Assembly (NCBI GenBank): GCA_963796915.1
Contig: CAWCNI010000004.1
Location: 496,001-560,000, forward strand
Length of the DNA: 64,000 nt
Direction: 5' to 3'
Source of the DNA: JAENWD01 sp963796915
GTDB taxonomy: Bacteria > Acidobacteriota > Vicinamibacteria > Vicinamibacterales > JAENWD01
The notes under the pieces are model-generated. The model was given only the letters and a program-made list of their open reading frames with translations, searched no databases and was not told where the DNA came from. Numbering within the stretch: the stretch's first letter is position 1; every line of letters begins with the position of its first letter. Position numbers and translations under genes: made by a program. Below are positions 8,207 through 16,651 of this stretch, in pieces.

Positions 8207-8261
8207 CGATCGACGCGTCCATCGCGCGCGAAGGCCCGGAGCGCGATGATAAAGTGCGGGC

Positions 8262-9041
8262 GTGTCGCCGCCGCTGCTCGAGTTCCGCAACCTGACCGTT
8301 TACCGCGACGAGACGCGGGTGCTCGACAGATTCTCCCTCACCATCCCGGCAGGGCAGAACGTCGTCATCCTCGGCCCGAACGGCTCCGGGAAGTCCACCC
8401 TCATCAAGCTGATTACCCGCGAGGTCTATCCCGTCGTCGCTCCGGACGCCGAGATTCGTGTGCTCGGGCGCGATCGGTGGGTCCTCTCCGAACTGCGCGC
8501 GCATCTCGGTATCGTGTCCAACGATCTGATGTCGACATGCACGCGCGACATCACGGGCCGCGAGATGGTGCTGTCTGCGTTTTTCGGCAGCGTCGGCCTG
8601 TGGCCGCACCACGAGGTGACGCCGGCGATGGAGGAGGATGCCCTGATGGCGCTGGACGTCATGGAAGTGGGCCATCTGGCGGCGCGGCATGTCAACCAGC
8701 TGTCGTCGGGCGAGGCACGGCGGCTGCTCGTCGCCAGGGCTCTGGCACACCGGCCTCAGGCGCTGGTGTTCGACGAGCCGACCAACAGCCTCGACCTCCG
8801 CGCGTGTCGCGACCTGACCTCCCGCATGCGCGCGCTCGCCGGCCGGGGCACCAACGTGATCCTGGTCACACACCACCTGCCGGACGTCATTCCAGAGATC
8901 GATCGCGTCGTCGTGCTGAAAGACGGCCGCGTCCATCGCGATGGCGCCAAGGCCGACGTCCTGAACGCCGGCGTGCTCTCTGACGTCTTCGGGCTGCAGG
9001 TGCGCGTCGAGGCGCGGGACGGCTTCTACAACGCGTGGTGA
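8262..9041 (+). CDS. ABC transporter ATP-binding protein
   Basis: A 259-residue single ABC ATPase. Walker A is GPNGSGKST (38-46), the signature is LSSGEARR (147-154), Walker B is ALVFDEPTNSLD (from residue 167), and the H-loop is in LVTHHLPD. The sequence, with NDLM after HLGIVS as a Q-loop-like region, looks like the ModF/YlmA branch of stand-alone ATPases. No permease is adjacent, so the transported substrate is unknown. It starts with GTG at 8262. No ribosome binding site is seen; GATAAA lies eight bases upstream, which may be a -10 box for a near-leaderless transcript. Confidence 0.88.
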   Translation: MSPPLLEFRNLTVYRDETRVLDRFSLTIPAGQNVVILGPNGSGKSTLIKLITREVYPVVAPDAEIRVLGRDRWVLSELRAHLGIVSNDLMSTCTRDITGREMVLSAFFGSVGLWPHHEVTPAMEEDALMALDVMEVGHLAARHVNQLSSGEARRLLVARALAHRPQALVFDEPTNSLDLRACRDLTSRMRALAGRGTNVILVTHHLPDVIPEIDRVVVLKDGRVHRDGAKADVLNAGVLSDVFGLQVRVEARDGFYNAW

Positions 9042-9059
9042 CGAGTCGTCACGCGGCCG

Positions 9060-10023
9060 TCAGCCAATTTCGCGAAGATCGGCATCCGTCAGAGTCACGT
9101 CGGCCGCGCCGACGATGCCGTCCAGTTGCTCGGGCTGGCGGGCGCCGACAATCGCGGCGGTGACGGCAGGATTGGCCAGGGTCCAGGCGATCGCGATCTC
9201 GCCGGGGGTCTTGCCGTAGCGTTCGCCCACGTGCCGCAGGCGCTCCACCAGTTCCAGGCCCTGCGTGAAGTACGGCTCCTGGAAGTACTTCGCCTTGCGC
9301 CGCCAGTCGTTCTCCGCGAGTGACGCGAGTCTTGCGCGGGTCATCGCGCCGGTGAGCAGGCCGGACTGCATGGGCGAATACACGATGACTCCGACGCCGT
9401 GCGCGCGGCACCACGGCAGCACGTCCTGTTCGGCCTCGCGCCGGATCGCGGAGTAGGGCGGCTGCAGGCTGGTGACCGGTGCCACCGCGGTGGCGGCCTC
9501 GAGATCGGCGACAGAGAAATTGGAGACGCCGATGTGCCGGACCTTGCCGGCCGTACAGAAGGCCTTCCATCGCATGCCACGCGTCGGCCACCGAACCAGG
9601 ATCGTGGCCAGCGGGCGAGGAGCCCCAACGCGGCCAGTGGATCTGATACAGGTCGATCGCGTCCACTCCGAGTCGAGTGAGGCTGCCGTCCACTTCGCGC
9701 CGGATTGAATCGGGATTGAGAGTGTGCGACACCTGACGGTTGGCGTCCCACACGAGGCTGCACTTCGTGAAGACGTACGGGCGCGGCCCTTTCCTGGACT
9801 TGAGGGCGCGTCCGACCACTTCCTCCGAACGTCCGAGCCCGTACACCGCCGCCGTGTCGATCCAGTTGATGCCGAGGTCCAGGGCCCGATGAATCGCCCT
9901 CACCGAGTCGTCGTCCTCCTGCGGCCCCCAGCCGAACAACCAGTCGCCGCCGCCGATGGCCCATGCCCCGAACCCCACCAGCGTGATGTCGAGGTCTGAA
10001 TTACCGAGTCGCCGAGTCTCCAC
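9060..10023 (-). CDS. Aldo/keto reductase (frameshifted)
   Basis: An NADPH-dependent aldo/keto reductase of about 320 residues after correction. The first frame has the catalytic Asp and Tyr segment NWIDTAAVYGLGRSEE, the Lys in VFTKCS and the His in DLYQIHWPRWG. The protein then continues in the next frame as AGKVRHIGVSNFSVADLEAA through to IAWTLANPAVTAAIVGAR. The break lies at 9551-9560. Removing one base beside GTAC restores AMEGLRTAGKVRHIGV, and the total length is a multiple of three plus one, as expected for one extra base. The rest is intact, so an assembly or sequencing error is more likely than gene decay. Substrate unknown. Convergent with the ABC ATPase. Confidence 0.85.
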
Positions 10024-10098
10024 AGTCGTGTCCCCCGTCCAAATTCATATACCAAGCGTGTAGCATTGCGGCGTCAGGCGAGTCATTTCCGAGGTGCC

Positions 10099-11664
10099 AT
10101 GCGCAAACTGCTGATTGTGGTCGCTGGACTGGCTGTCGTCATTCCGGTCGCCGCGACCATTGCCGTCCGGGCACTTCTCAGTCCCGACACGATCAAGAGC
10201 GCTGTCGAGAGCCAGGGCAGCGCCTGGCTTGGCCATGCCGTCACGGTGGCCACGGCGAAAGTCGAGGTGTTTCCCCGCGCGGGACTCGAGTTGACGGGCC
10301 TGCGCGTCGACGGTCCGCAGCCGCTCAGCGCCGACGAAGTGAAGGTCGGGGCCGGACTGCGGGCCCTGCTCTCGCGCCGGGTCGAGGACGCGGCGATTCA
10401 CGTCAAGAACGGGCGCATCGTGCTGTCCGCGGCCTCGCCCACGCCGCAGCCTGCCGCGACGCCTCCCGAGCCTGCTGGCACGTCGCACGCCGGCAGCGGT
10501 GGCGGGTTCACGATCGCCTCGGTCAGCGCCATCAGCTTTGAAAACATCGTCGTCGTGGGTGGCGGCCGCACCCTGCGCCTCGATCTGGACGGAGCGCTCA
10601 CCGGCGATCAGTTCGCGATCAAGTCGTTGCAGGCGCGCTCCGGCACGACGGCGTTCACCGCAAAAGGTCTCGTGTCGAGCCTGAAGGCGAGGGACGCGAC
10701 GCTCGAGGTCACCAGCCCCCTCGTAGACGTCAGCGAAGTCCTCGATCTGATGAACGCGATGATGCCGTCGAGCAGCGCGCCTACGAGCCCCGCATCAGCG
10801 CCAGCGACGAACCTCGGGTTCGGTCACATCGTCGTGAACGCCGCCGTCGAAAAGGGGACGGCGCTCGGGTATGAGATCACTCACATCACGACAAAGCTCG
10901 ACCTCCAGAACACGACAGTCACCGCCGATCCGTTGAACTTCGATTTGTACGGCGGACACTACCAGTCCGCACTCACGCTCGATCTGGCCGGGGGCAACAT
11001 CGCGATGGCGCACACGGCGACGCTGGCCGGATCCGATCTGGCGCGTCTCGCTGCGCTGCTCGGGCATCCGGGCGTGGCGAGCGGGTCGCTGGGCTTTGGC
11101 GCAAAGCTCCGCGGCGCCGGGCCCGACTTCGCGCACGCCGCGTCGGGCGTGGCGGGTGTTGCCGACGTCCGGCTGACGAAGGGGAGCATCACGGGTCTCA
11201 ATGTCGTCCGCCAGGTGTTCACGCTTCTTGGCACCCCGCCGCCAACGACCGGCCAGGGAGAGCGCTTCGACTCGTTGACCGGTCACGTCACGCTCTCGGG
11301 AGGCGCGATGTCGGCCGACAACGTGGCCATGCACTCGCCGGATTTCGACCTGACCGGTGTGGTGCACGTCGATCCGCGCGGGGCGCTGTCCGGACGCGGG
11401 CGGGTGACGCTGTCCGATGCGATGACGAAGGAGGCGCAAGGGAAGAACAAGGATCTGAAACTGCTGTTCGAGGACGGCCGCATCACGTTGCCGGCCACGA
11501 TCGCCGGTACCTTTGCGGCGCCTACCGTTCTGCCGGATGTGGGAGATTTGCTCTCGCGCGCGGCGCGCAACGAGATGAACAAGCAGGTCAACAAGGCCAC
11601 GCATCAGGCGACCGATCAACTGCAGAAGAGCCTCGGCGGTCTCTTCAAGAAACCCAAACCCTGA
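10099..11664 (+). CDS. AsmA-family outer-membrane biogenesis protein
   Basis: A 521-residue protein with an N-terminal membrane anchor (LLIVVAGLAVVIPVAATIAV) and an AsmA-type body rich in beta-strand repeats. The N-terminal AsmA signature is followed by a Pro/Ala-rich linker near residue 120. A late segment (SITGLNVVRQVFTLLG, then FDSLTGHVTLSGGAMSADNV) matches AsmA C-terminal domains. AsmA-like proteins span the periplasm and help lipid or protein traffic to the outer membrane. Start ATG 10099 is chosen for the GAGG five bases upstream; an in-frame ATG at 10066 lacks one. Monocistronic, convergent with the thermonuclease gene. Confidence 0.82.
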   Translation: MRKLLIVVAGLAVVIPVAATIAVRALLSPDTIKSAVESQGSAWLGHAVTVATAKVEVFPRAGLELTGLRVDGPQPLSADEVKVGAGLRALLSRRVEDAAIHVKNGRIVLSAASPTPQPAATPPEPAGTSHAGSGGGFTIASVSAISFENIVVVGGGRTLRLDLDGALTGDQFAIKSLQARSGTTAFTAKGLVSSLKARDATLEVTSPLVDVSEVLDLMNAMMPSSSAPTSPASAPATNLGFGHIVVNAAVEKGTALGYEITHITTKLDLQNTTVTADPLNFDLYGGHYQSALTLDLAGGNIAMAHTATLAGSDLARLAALLGHPGVASGSLGFGAKLRGAGPDFAHAASGVAGVADVRLTKGSITGLNVVRQVFTLLGTPPPTTGQGERFDSLTGHVTLSGGAMSADNVAMHSPDFDLTGVVHVDPRGALSGRGRVTLSDAMTKEAQGKNKDLKLLFEDGRITLPATIAGTFAAPTVLPDVGDLLSRAARNEMNKQVNKATHQATDQLQKSLGGLFKKPKP

Positions 11665-11691
11665 ACGCGGCTCTCAGTCGCGCCGCGCCGA

Positions 11692-12435
11692 TCAGTTGCG
11701 AAGACAATCGCCGGCAGGCGTGTAGCCGGCTTCCTCCGCCGACTGCACAGTGAGGAACGCCTCGTCACAGCTCTTGCAGTTGTAATGCGGGCAACCCGGC
11801 CGGTGGAAGAGGTGGCTGCGAGTGTTGCCGTGGAACGGCCCGCGGGCGTCCTCGATGTTCAGGCGCGGCGTTCTGTCGGCATGCGAGCTTGCGTACGGCG
11901 TGCCGCTTCGGGCTCCGGCGGCATCCCGCTGCGGATGCATCCGCCGCCACTGCCACGGCGGAATCGGCGACGGGTCGGTCCACAGGCCGGCATGCTCGGC
12001 GCGCGCTGCCCGCTCTGCGGCCACGATCTGCGAGTCCGCGCCGCCGAGATCGTACCGCCAGGCCATTCCCTTGCGAACGATGGCTTCGTTCACGTCGACG
12101 CCGTCAACGCGAATGTCGCCAAGCAGCCTGCCGTACTGGTCGCTGCCGGTCGTCTCGACGACCACCGTCTTGTTCAGCACGAGCGACGCCGTGAAATCCC
12201 TGGCCTGCGAGGCCCACTTCTGGCCAAGTTCAGGGCTGTCGATGCCGACCAGTCGCACCTTGATGCGTCCGGTTGCGGTCGCAACTGTCACGGTGTCGCC
12301 GTCGTGGACAGTCACAACGCGGCCTGCGATGGTGTCGGCGCGGACCGGCGAACAGGTGAGCAGGGCACACACGACCGCGATCCAGAGCGTCCGCACGACG
12401 CCCGGATATCCGGGAGAGTTACGACCCGAAGGCAT
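11692..12435 (-). CDS. Secreted thermonuclease (SNase-like) with C-terminal cysteine-rich motif
   Basis: A 247-residue exported staphylococcal-nuclease-type enzyme that cuts DNA and RNA with calcium. A signal segment (TLWIAVVCALLTCSPVRA) is followed by the OB-fold nuclease: RVVTVHDGDTVTV, the catalytic arginine and aspartate in KVRLVGIDSPE, and the second arginine in SDQYGRLLGDI. The tail HGNTRSHLFHRPGCPHYNCKSC matches the Ada-like metal-binding motif that often follows SNase domains. The start codon directly abuts the stop of the upstream nagA-like gene (TAG then ATG), so they form one transcript. Confidence 0.9.
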   Translation of the reverse strand: MPSGRNSPGYPGVVRTLWIAVVCALLTCSPVRADTIAGRVVTVHDGDTVTVATATGRIKVRLVGIDSPELGQKWASQARDFTASLVLNKTVVVETTGSDQYGRLLGDIRVDGVDVNEAIVRKGMAWRYDLGGADSQIVAAERAARAEHAGLWTDPSPIPPWQWRRMHPQRDAAGARSGTPYASSHADRTPRLNIEDARGPFHGNTRSHLFHRPGCPHYNCKSCDEAFLTVQSAEEAGYTPAGDCLRN

Positions 12436-13419
12436 CTAGTCCCTGACGCCACGAACCACGAGGCGTGCCAGGCCGTCGTCCCATTCGGCCTCGACCCGGC
12501 CTCTCGGGGAAAGACCAATGGCCGCCGCTGGTTGCGTCGACGCCATCGCGATCGCCTCGTCGAGGGAGACACCGGCGAATCGCACGATATTGCCGACGGC
12601 CTCGTCCAGCGTCAGCGCGGATCCTGCCAGCCTGTCGAGTCCGGCAAGGGTGACGCGCCCGGACGCCGCACGTCGCACCGCCTGTCCGCCAAGCAGATAT
12701 TCTCCCTCCGGCTGCCCGGCCGCGGACGTGGCGTCGGTGACCAGGAGCGATCGAGCAGGCGTCTTGCCCCGCACCATCACCTTCACTGTCGATGCCGCGA
12801 GATGGTGCCCGTCGACGATGAAGCTGGCCGAGAGCCGGTCGTCTGCCAGTTGCTCCCACAGCAGGTTCGGATGGCGGGGCAGGACGGACGCACATCCATT
12901 GCCCAGATGAGTGGACAGCGTCGCGCCCCGGGCGACAGCCTCCGCTATGACCTCGGGCCCGGCGGCAGTGTGTCCCAGCGCCACGCGCACTCCGCCGGCG
13001 ACGAGTCGATCGATCAGGTCGAGTGCTCCTGGCACTTCAGGCGCGAGCGTGACGAGGCGGATCCGGCCGTCAGCAGCGTCCTGCCGTCGCGCAAAATCGT
13101 CGGCTGTCGCCGGCTGGATATTCGCGCGGAGGTGCGCGCCGCGCGGCCCGTCGTCCGGTGCCAGGTACGGGCCCTCCATGTGAATCCCGGCCAGGGCAGG
13201 AGTTCGGGCAGCAGTGACGGCGCGAGCGCACGCAGAAAAATGCTCCAGGGACGACGAGATGATCGTGGCCAGGAAGAGGGTCACGCCGGTCTCGGCCATC
13301 GCGTGTGCGGCACGGTCCACGGCGTCGGGCGCCAGGTCCGCGGCGTTGAAGTCCACGCCGGCAAACCCGTTGACCTGCAGATCGCAGAATCCCGCGCACT
13401 CGACCGGCCTGAGGCTCAT
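12436..13419 (-). CDS. nagA: N-acetylglucosamine-6-phosphate deacetylase-like amidohydrolase
   Basis: A 327-residue NagA-type amidohydrolase, which removes acetate from GlcNAc-6-phosphate in amino-sugar recycling. Metal and active-site landmarks are present: GFCDLQVNGFAGVDFN, HMEGPYLAP (metal Glu), ALGHTAAGP (His), STHLGNGCA (His), DGHHLA and the catalytic Asp in LVTDATSA. NagA proteins are usually about 380 residues. The first ~50 residues forming the small beta-sandwich are missing here: the protein opens almost at the barrel (MSLRPVECAGFCDL). An upstream in-frame start exists but encodes unrelated sequence across the divergent promoter region. No nagB is nearby, so the in vivo substrate could differ. 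Confidence 0.83.
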   Translation of the reverse strand: MSLRPVECAGFCDLQVNGFAGVDFNAADLAPDAVDRAAHAMAETGVTLFLATIISSSLEHFSACARAVTAARTPALAGIHMEGPYLAPDDGPRGAHLRANIQPATADDFARRQDAADGRIRLVTLAPEVPGALDLIDRLVAGGVRVALGHTAAGPEVIAEAVARGATLSTHLGNGCASVLPRHPNLLWEQLADDRLSASFIVDGHHLAASTVKVMVRGKTPARSLLVTDATSAAGQPEGEYLLGGQAVRRAASGRVTLAGLDRLAGSALTLDEAVGNIVRFAGVSLDEAIAMASTQPAAAIGLSPRGRVEAEWDDGLARLVVRGVRD

Positions 13420-13434
13420 GGCCGGAGAAATACC

Positions 13435-13460
13435 ACGGGAGCCCGTTTCACACCTACAAT
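13435..13460 (+). promoter_or_regulatory. Divergent promoter region with small palindrome and TACAAT box
   Basis: The 48-base gap between nagA (minus) and the next small gene (plus) holds the inverted repeat ACGGG-AG-CCCGT (13435-13446) and TACAAT (13455-13460), seven bases before ATG 13468. The box would give a leaderless or nearly leaderless plus-strand mRNA. The palindrome is a possible operator for both genes. No -35 is clear. Confidence 0.35.
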
Positions 13461-13467
13461 TTGGCAT

Positions 13468-13674
13468 ATGCGCATGGAACGTGACCGAAGCCTCGACGAC
13501 GCCGGCAGCTGGCGGGTGTCGCTTGCTCTCAATAGCCGGACGACGGCCGCCCACAGCCTGATGAGCGGGCTCGGCGACGAGGATCGGCGCGTGATTGGCG
13601 CCGCCATGACGCGCGCGCTCGACGAAATCGCGGCAGTCCTCTCGGAGCGCCGGATGAGCGAGGCCAACTCCTGA
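13468..13674 (+). CDS. Small hypothetical protein upstream of zinc dehydrogenase
   Basis: A 68-residue charged, probably helical protein (from MRMERDRSLDDAG to SERRMSEANS). I do not recognise it. Support for it being real: a TACAAT promoter-like box seven bases upstream of the ATG, an exact one-base stop/start overlap with the dehydrogenase gene (TGATG), and a central helix (EDRRVIGAAMTRALDEIAAVLSERR) with plausible amphipathic pattern. It has no signal peptide or cysteines. It could be a small partner or simply a leader that couples translation to the dehydrogenase. Confidence 0.55.
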   Translation: MRMERDRSLDDAGSWRVSLALNSRTTAAHSLMSGLGDEDRRVIGAAMTRALDEIAAVLSERRMSEANS

Positions 13675-14687
13675 TGCGCGCCCTCGCGATCGAATCGCCA
13701 GGCACCGCCCGCATCGTCGAGCGCGACGTGCCGACCCCTGCCACCGGCGAGGTGCTGGTCCGCGTGGCGCGGGTCGGCCTGTGCGGCACTGACCTCAGCA
13801 CGTTCATGGGGAAGAACCCGCTCGTCAGCTATCCAAGGGTCATCGGGCACGAGATCGCCGGAACGGTTATCGGCCTGGGCAGCGACGTCGCAGGGTGGGC
13901 GACCGGGGATCGGGTGGCGATCAGCCCCTACAAGAACTGCGGCGCCTGCGCCGCGTGCCGGCACTCGCGGCCCAACGCGTGCCGTAACAACGAAACGCTC
14001 GGCGTCCAGCGCGAGGGCGCGCTCGCCGAATTCGTCGCCGTCCCGACGTCGCGGCTGGTTCGCTCGACGCGCCTCGATCTCGATCGCCTGGCGCTCGTCG
14101 AGCCGTTCTCCGTCGGCATGCACGCCGTCCAGCGCGGACGAGTGACTGCCGACGACACAGTGCTCGTGATTGGCTGCGGCGGCGTCGGCGCCGGTGCCGT
14201 GGCCGGCGCGGCAGGCAAGGGCGCGCGAGTCATCGCCTTCGACCTCGAGCCGCACAAGCTCGATCTCGCGCGTGCGTTCGGAGCACGCGAGACCGTCCGC
14301 GCCACGCCGGAGGCCGCCGCCGAAGTCCTCGCGCTCACCGCCGGCGAGGGGCCGGACGTCGTGATCGAGGCCGTCGGCAGCGCAGCGACCTACCGGCTTG
14401 CGCTCGAACTGGTGGCCGCGTGCGGCCGCGTCGTGTGCCTCGGCTGGGTGAAGGGCGATGTGCCGCTCGAGGCTCGCCACTTCGTGGCCAAGGAGATGGA
14501 CCTGCTCGGCTCGCGAAATGCGCTGACGGAGCTTGACGATGTCGTGGCGCTGTTCGAATCCGGCCGCATCGACCCGCTGAAGCTGGTGTCGGATCGAATT
14601 GCTCTCGACGAAGTGCCCGAAACGCTGGCGCGCTGGGCAACGGGCACGTCGGGCATCGGGAAGGTGCTGGTGTCGGTGGCCGACTGA
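13674..14687 (+). CDS. Zinc-dependent medium-chain alcohol/polyol dehydrogenase
   Basis: A 337-residue MDR-family dehydrogenase. Catalytic zinc ligands are in VGLCGTDLS and GHEIAG. The structural zinc site is complete with four cysteines in CGACAACRHSRPNAC. The Rossmann motif is VIGCGGVGAGAV, followed by an acidic residue in AFDLEPHK that favours NAD over NADP. Close in type to sorbitol, threonine or galactitol-phosphate dehydrogenases; the substrate cannot be fixed. It overlaps the small upstream gene by one base and probably shares its transcript. Downstream to 14859 I see no further gene. Confidence 0.9.
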   Translation: MRALAIESPGTARIVERDVPTPATGEVLVRVARVGLCGTDLSTFMGKNPLVSYPRVIGHEIAGTVIGLGSDVAGWATGDRVAISPYKNCGACAACRHSRPNACRNNETLGVQREGALAEFVAVPTSRLVRSTRLDLDRLALVEPFSVGMHAVQRGRVTADDTVLVIGCGGVGAGAVAGAAGKGARVIAFDLEPHKLDLARAFGARETVRATPEAAAEVLALTAGEGPDVVIEAVGSAATYRLALELVAACGRVVCLGWVKGDVPLEARHFVAKEMDLLGSRNALTELDDVVALFESGRIDPLKLVSDRIALDEVPETLARWATGTSGIGKVLVSVAD

Positions 14688-14859
14688 GGGGAAAGCCCGC
14701 CGTGGGGAGGGCGTCTACCGCCGGGCGTGCAGCACACGACCCCCGAAATCCCACGGCCGAGCAACTCTGATGTTACGAGGCGCGGCTGCCGAGTGGGTCA
14801 TTAAGAAACGTGACGAGTTGTTAAAAGAATATTAAAAGGCTTCACGCGTCGCGCAAATA

Positions 14860-15324
14860 CTACTTCGTAGGCTGGGGCGCGACCACGGACTCCTGGTGGA
14901 ACATCGCCATCCACTTGCCGTTCTTCTTCGTCCACACGGTTGATACCCAGACGGGGCTCGGCATGGGCACTCCCTGATAGGTGGCCTGGATCGAAAACTT
15001 GTAGGTGTGGACGCCAGTTGTCGCGTCCACCCACTGGACCATGCTGTCGGTCATGTCCCAGGACGCGACCTTCAGGCCCTTGGTCATCTCGTCGAAGCCC
15101 TTGAGAAAGTCGGCCACCGACATCCGGCCCGCCGTCCCGTCCACCGACCAACCGTCGGCGGCCGCGTACTGCGCGAACGCCGCGGCATTCCCCTTCGCGA
15201 TCGCGTCGAGCTGCACCCGCTCGTTGGCGATGATGGTCTTTTCCGCCTGGAGGTCCTGAGCGCCGGCGTATCCCGCTCCCACAACGACGATCGCGCTGGC
15301 CAGGAGAATGGTCGTCAGTTTCAT
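14860..15324 (-). CDS. Secreted DUF4440/SnoaL-like (NTF2-fold) protein
   Basis: A 154-residue exported protein with signal peptide MKLTTILLASAIVVVGAGYAG and one NTF2-like domain (helices at EKTIIANERVQLDAIAKGN, core strands at SWDMTDSMVQWVDATTGVHTYKFS and WVSTVWTKKNGKWMAMFHQES). DUF4440 proteins often have no known reaction; some bind small ligands. ATG 15324 is chosen over the upstream ATG 15339 because GAGGAG lies six bases before it. The remaining upstream part of the frame lacks a good start. Monocistronic. Confidence 0.8.
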   Translation of the reverse strand: MKLTTILLASAIVVVGAGYAGAQDLQAEKTIIANERVQLDAIAKGNAAAFAQYAAADGWSVDGTAGRMSVADFLKGFDEMTKGLKVASWDMTDSMVQWVDATTGVHTYKFSIQATYQGVPMPSPVWVSTVWTKKNGKWMAMFHQESVVAPQPTK

Positions 15325-15948
15325 GTACAGACTCCTCATGTTGCGGTTTCGGAAGCTTGACGGGCGAACAGTTACATAAAGCGGTCGCTGGGGCAAGGGA
15401 GCGCAGCCTGTCGGGGACGCCATTCCTTAAGACGTGACGCCGCTCGCCGGAGCAGCGCGGCGGCCGCTCTGCCGCCGAACGTCGTACTTCACAGGCGAAG
15501 CCAGCTCAGAGCGCCGTGCCGTGGCCGATGTGACAGCCCACGCAGTCCAGTCACAGGTACGGATGTGGCCTTTGGCCCGCTCCTGATCGGCGGGCGTGGT
15601 CAAGGGCCCGGGCTGCGCGCGAGCTGCCGCCTCGCTCGGAAAGATCAGCTTCCGCAGGCTTTGCCCAGAAGCACACCCTGGTGCGTCACACCTCGGCGAG
15701 CCCGGGCACGGGGCGCCCATCAAGTACTGCTGAGAAGTCGGAGCCTGCTACGCCGGCCCATGGGTGCTACGCTGCTACGCACCGGAGGTCGGGCATTCAG
15801 AGCGACAGCTGCCGCTCTGGGAAGTCTCTGAAAAACCGTCAATGACGAGTGTTCAAACGCTCGCAGTCGCGAGTAATCGAGTCATGACGCGTCGGCTGTG
15901 GAGTCCACTGTCGATCCCTAAACTGACGGTTTTCAGCAAGCTCTTAGT
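15325..15948. other. Gene-poor gap with lower GC; no confident gene
   Basis: A 297-base minus-strand frame (15427-15723) lacks recognisable domains. A CVGCH haem-like motif (near 15512-15526) occurs in a different frame between close stop codons, so it may be a decayed cytochrome fragment. A 7-bp hairpin, CAGAGCG/CGCTCTG, lies at 15798-15819. The inverted repeat at 15828-15936 is listed separately. Confidence 0.5.
15828..15936. mobile_element. Possible MITE or insertion-sequence remnant
   Basis: CTGAAAAACCGTCA (15828-15841) faces TGACGGTTTTCAG (15924-15936) as terminal inverted repeats differing by one A. The CTGAAAA ends resemble those of several insertion-sequence families. The 82 bases between encode nothing and are less GC-rich than the surroundings. 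Outside the right end CAAGCTC and outside the left end GAAGTCT look partly related. No transposase and no clear target duplication are seen, so this is a small non-autonomous element or a scar. Confidence 0.4.
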
Positions 15949-16176
15949 CTAGGACGCACGGATTGCGAACGACTCAAGGTAGCCGCAACCCTCGCACCTA
16001 TACGTCGTCACCGGCATCGGCTCCCGCCCCTTTAGGCTCATATTCCCGAAGAAGGTTTTGGGCGTCGGCTCGCCGCCCACCCATCTAGCCTGAAGATCGC
16101 TGGCTTCCTTCCGATCGAGCATGAGGCCTGGCTCCATGCTGCCATTGCATTTCGGGCACGTCGTCGGCTGTGTCAT
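15949..16176 (-). CDS. Small zinc-ribbon protein (DUF6487-like)
   Basis: A 75-residue protein with two CXXC knuckles: CPKCNGSMEPG at the N-terminus and CEGCGYLESFA near the C-terminus, with a WVGGEP core between. This layout matches small DUF6487-type zinc-ribbon proteins of unknown function. Full length, starting at ATG 16176 with GAAGG just upstream. It sits alone in the lower-GC patch next to the possible mobile-element scar, so recent acquisition is possible. The family call is from memory of the pattern. Confidence 0.72.
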   Translation of the reverse strand: MTQPTTCPKCNGSMEPGLMLDRKEASDLQARWVGGEPTPKTFFGNMSLKGREPMPVTTYRCEGCGYLESFAIRAS

Positions 16177-16651
16177 CCTTCGTTTACCTCAGTGGGAATA
16201 TTGCACGGACCCAACCGCCACGCCGATCTTTCATCAGCCGCCTAGCGCTGCGCGCTGTCGGGCTGCACAGGACACTCTGCATGGCGAACCTTGCAGAGTG
16301 CGTTGCAGGTCTACGCCCACTGCACACGCGACGGCAGAGCGCACGCTGGCCAACATGCGCAAGGCCAACGCGACGTGGCCAAGCATGCGTGAGCGAAGGA
16401 CCTGCAACCTGCCATTCACCTGGCGGAAGAGCCGGTATGGGGCGGTATGGCTGGCACGGTTTGACGCCAGGTCCACGACGAATCTCGAACAGAACACCCG
16501 GCCTGTATTGGACGGCACGCTCCGGTACAACCTCATTCCTGTCTTGTTGTTAAATGATTGTTAAGCCGCGCAATACTGCGATTGACTGCTGCACAATCGG
16601 TGCGTGGCACTCAATGTATCCGTCGCGTCAATCGATTCTCAACCGCTAGAC
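16177..16651. other. Non-coding gap with a perfect 9-bp hairpin
   Basis: No convincing gene. The overlapping frames here have atypical composition. CACTCTGCA (16273-16281) and TGCAGAGTG (16292-16300) form an exact hairpin with a 10-base loop. Two near-copies of TGGCCAA-CATGCG lie around 16348 and 16377. GTG 16604 is an alternative, longer start for the response regulator that follows. Confidence 0.5.

Noticed and set aside
14770..14835. 21-codon ORF (MLRGAAAEWVIKKRDELLKEY) in an AT-rich stretch
   Set aside because: No ribosome binding site or promoter and too short to judge; probably chance.
15427..15723. Minus-strand frame of 98 codons and a CVGCHIGHGT haem-like motif in an adjoining frame
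   Set aside because: The motif is between close stop codons and one indel would not join it to a long open frame; no start or domain is convincing. Kept only as a possible decayed fragment.
16273..16300. Perfect hairpin considered as an integron attC site
   Set aside because: The RYYYAAC/GTTRRRY core sites are absent and no integrase or cassette array is nearby.
16604..16651. Longer N-terminus of the response regulator from GTG 16604
   Set aside because: Extra residues lack family similarity; receiver domains normally start within a few residues of the first strand, favouring ATG 16652.
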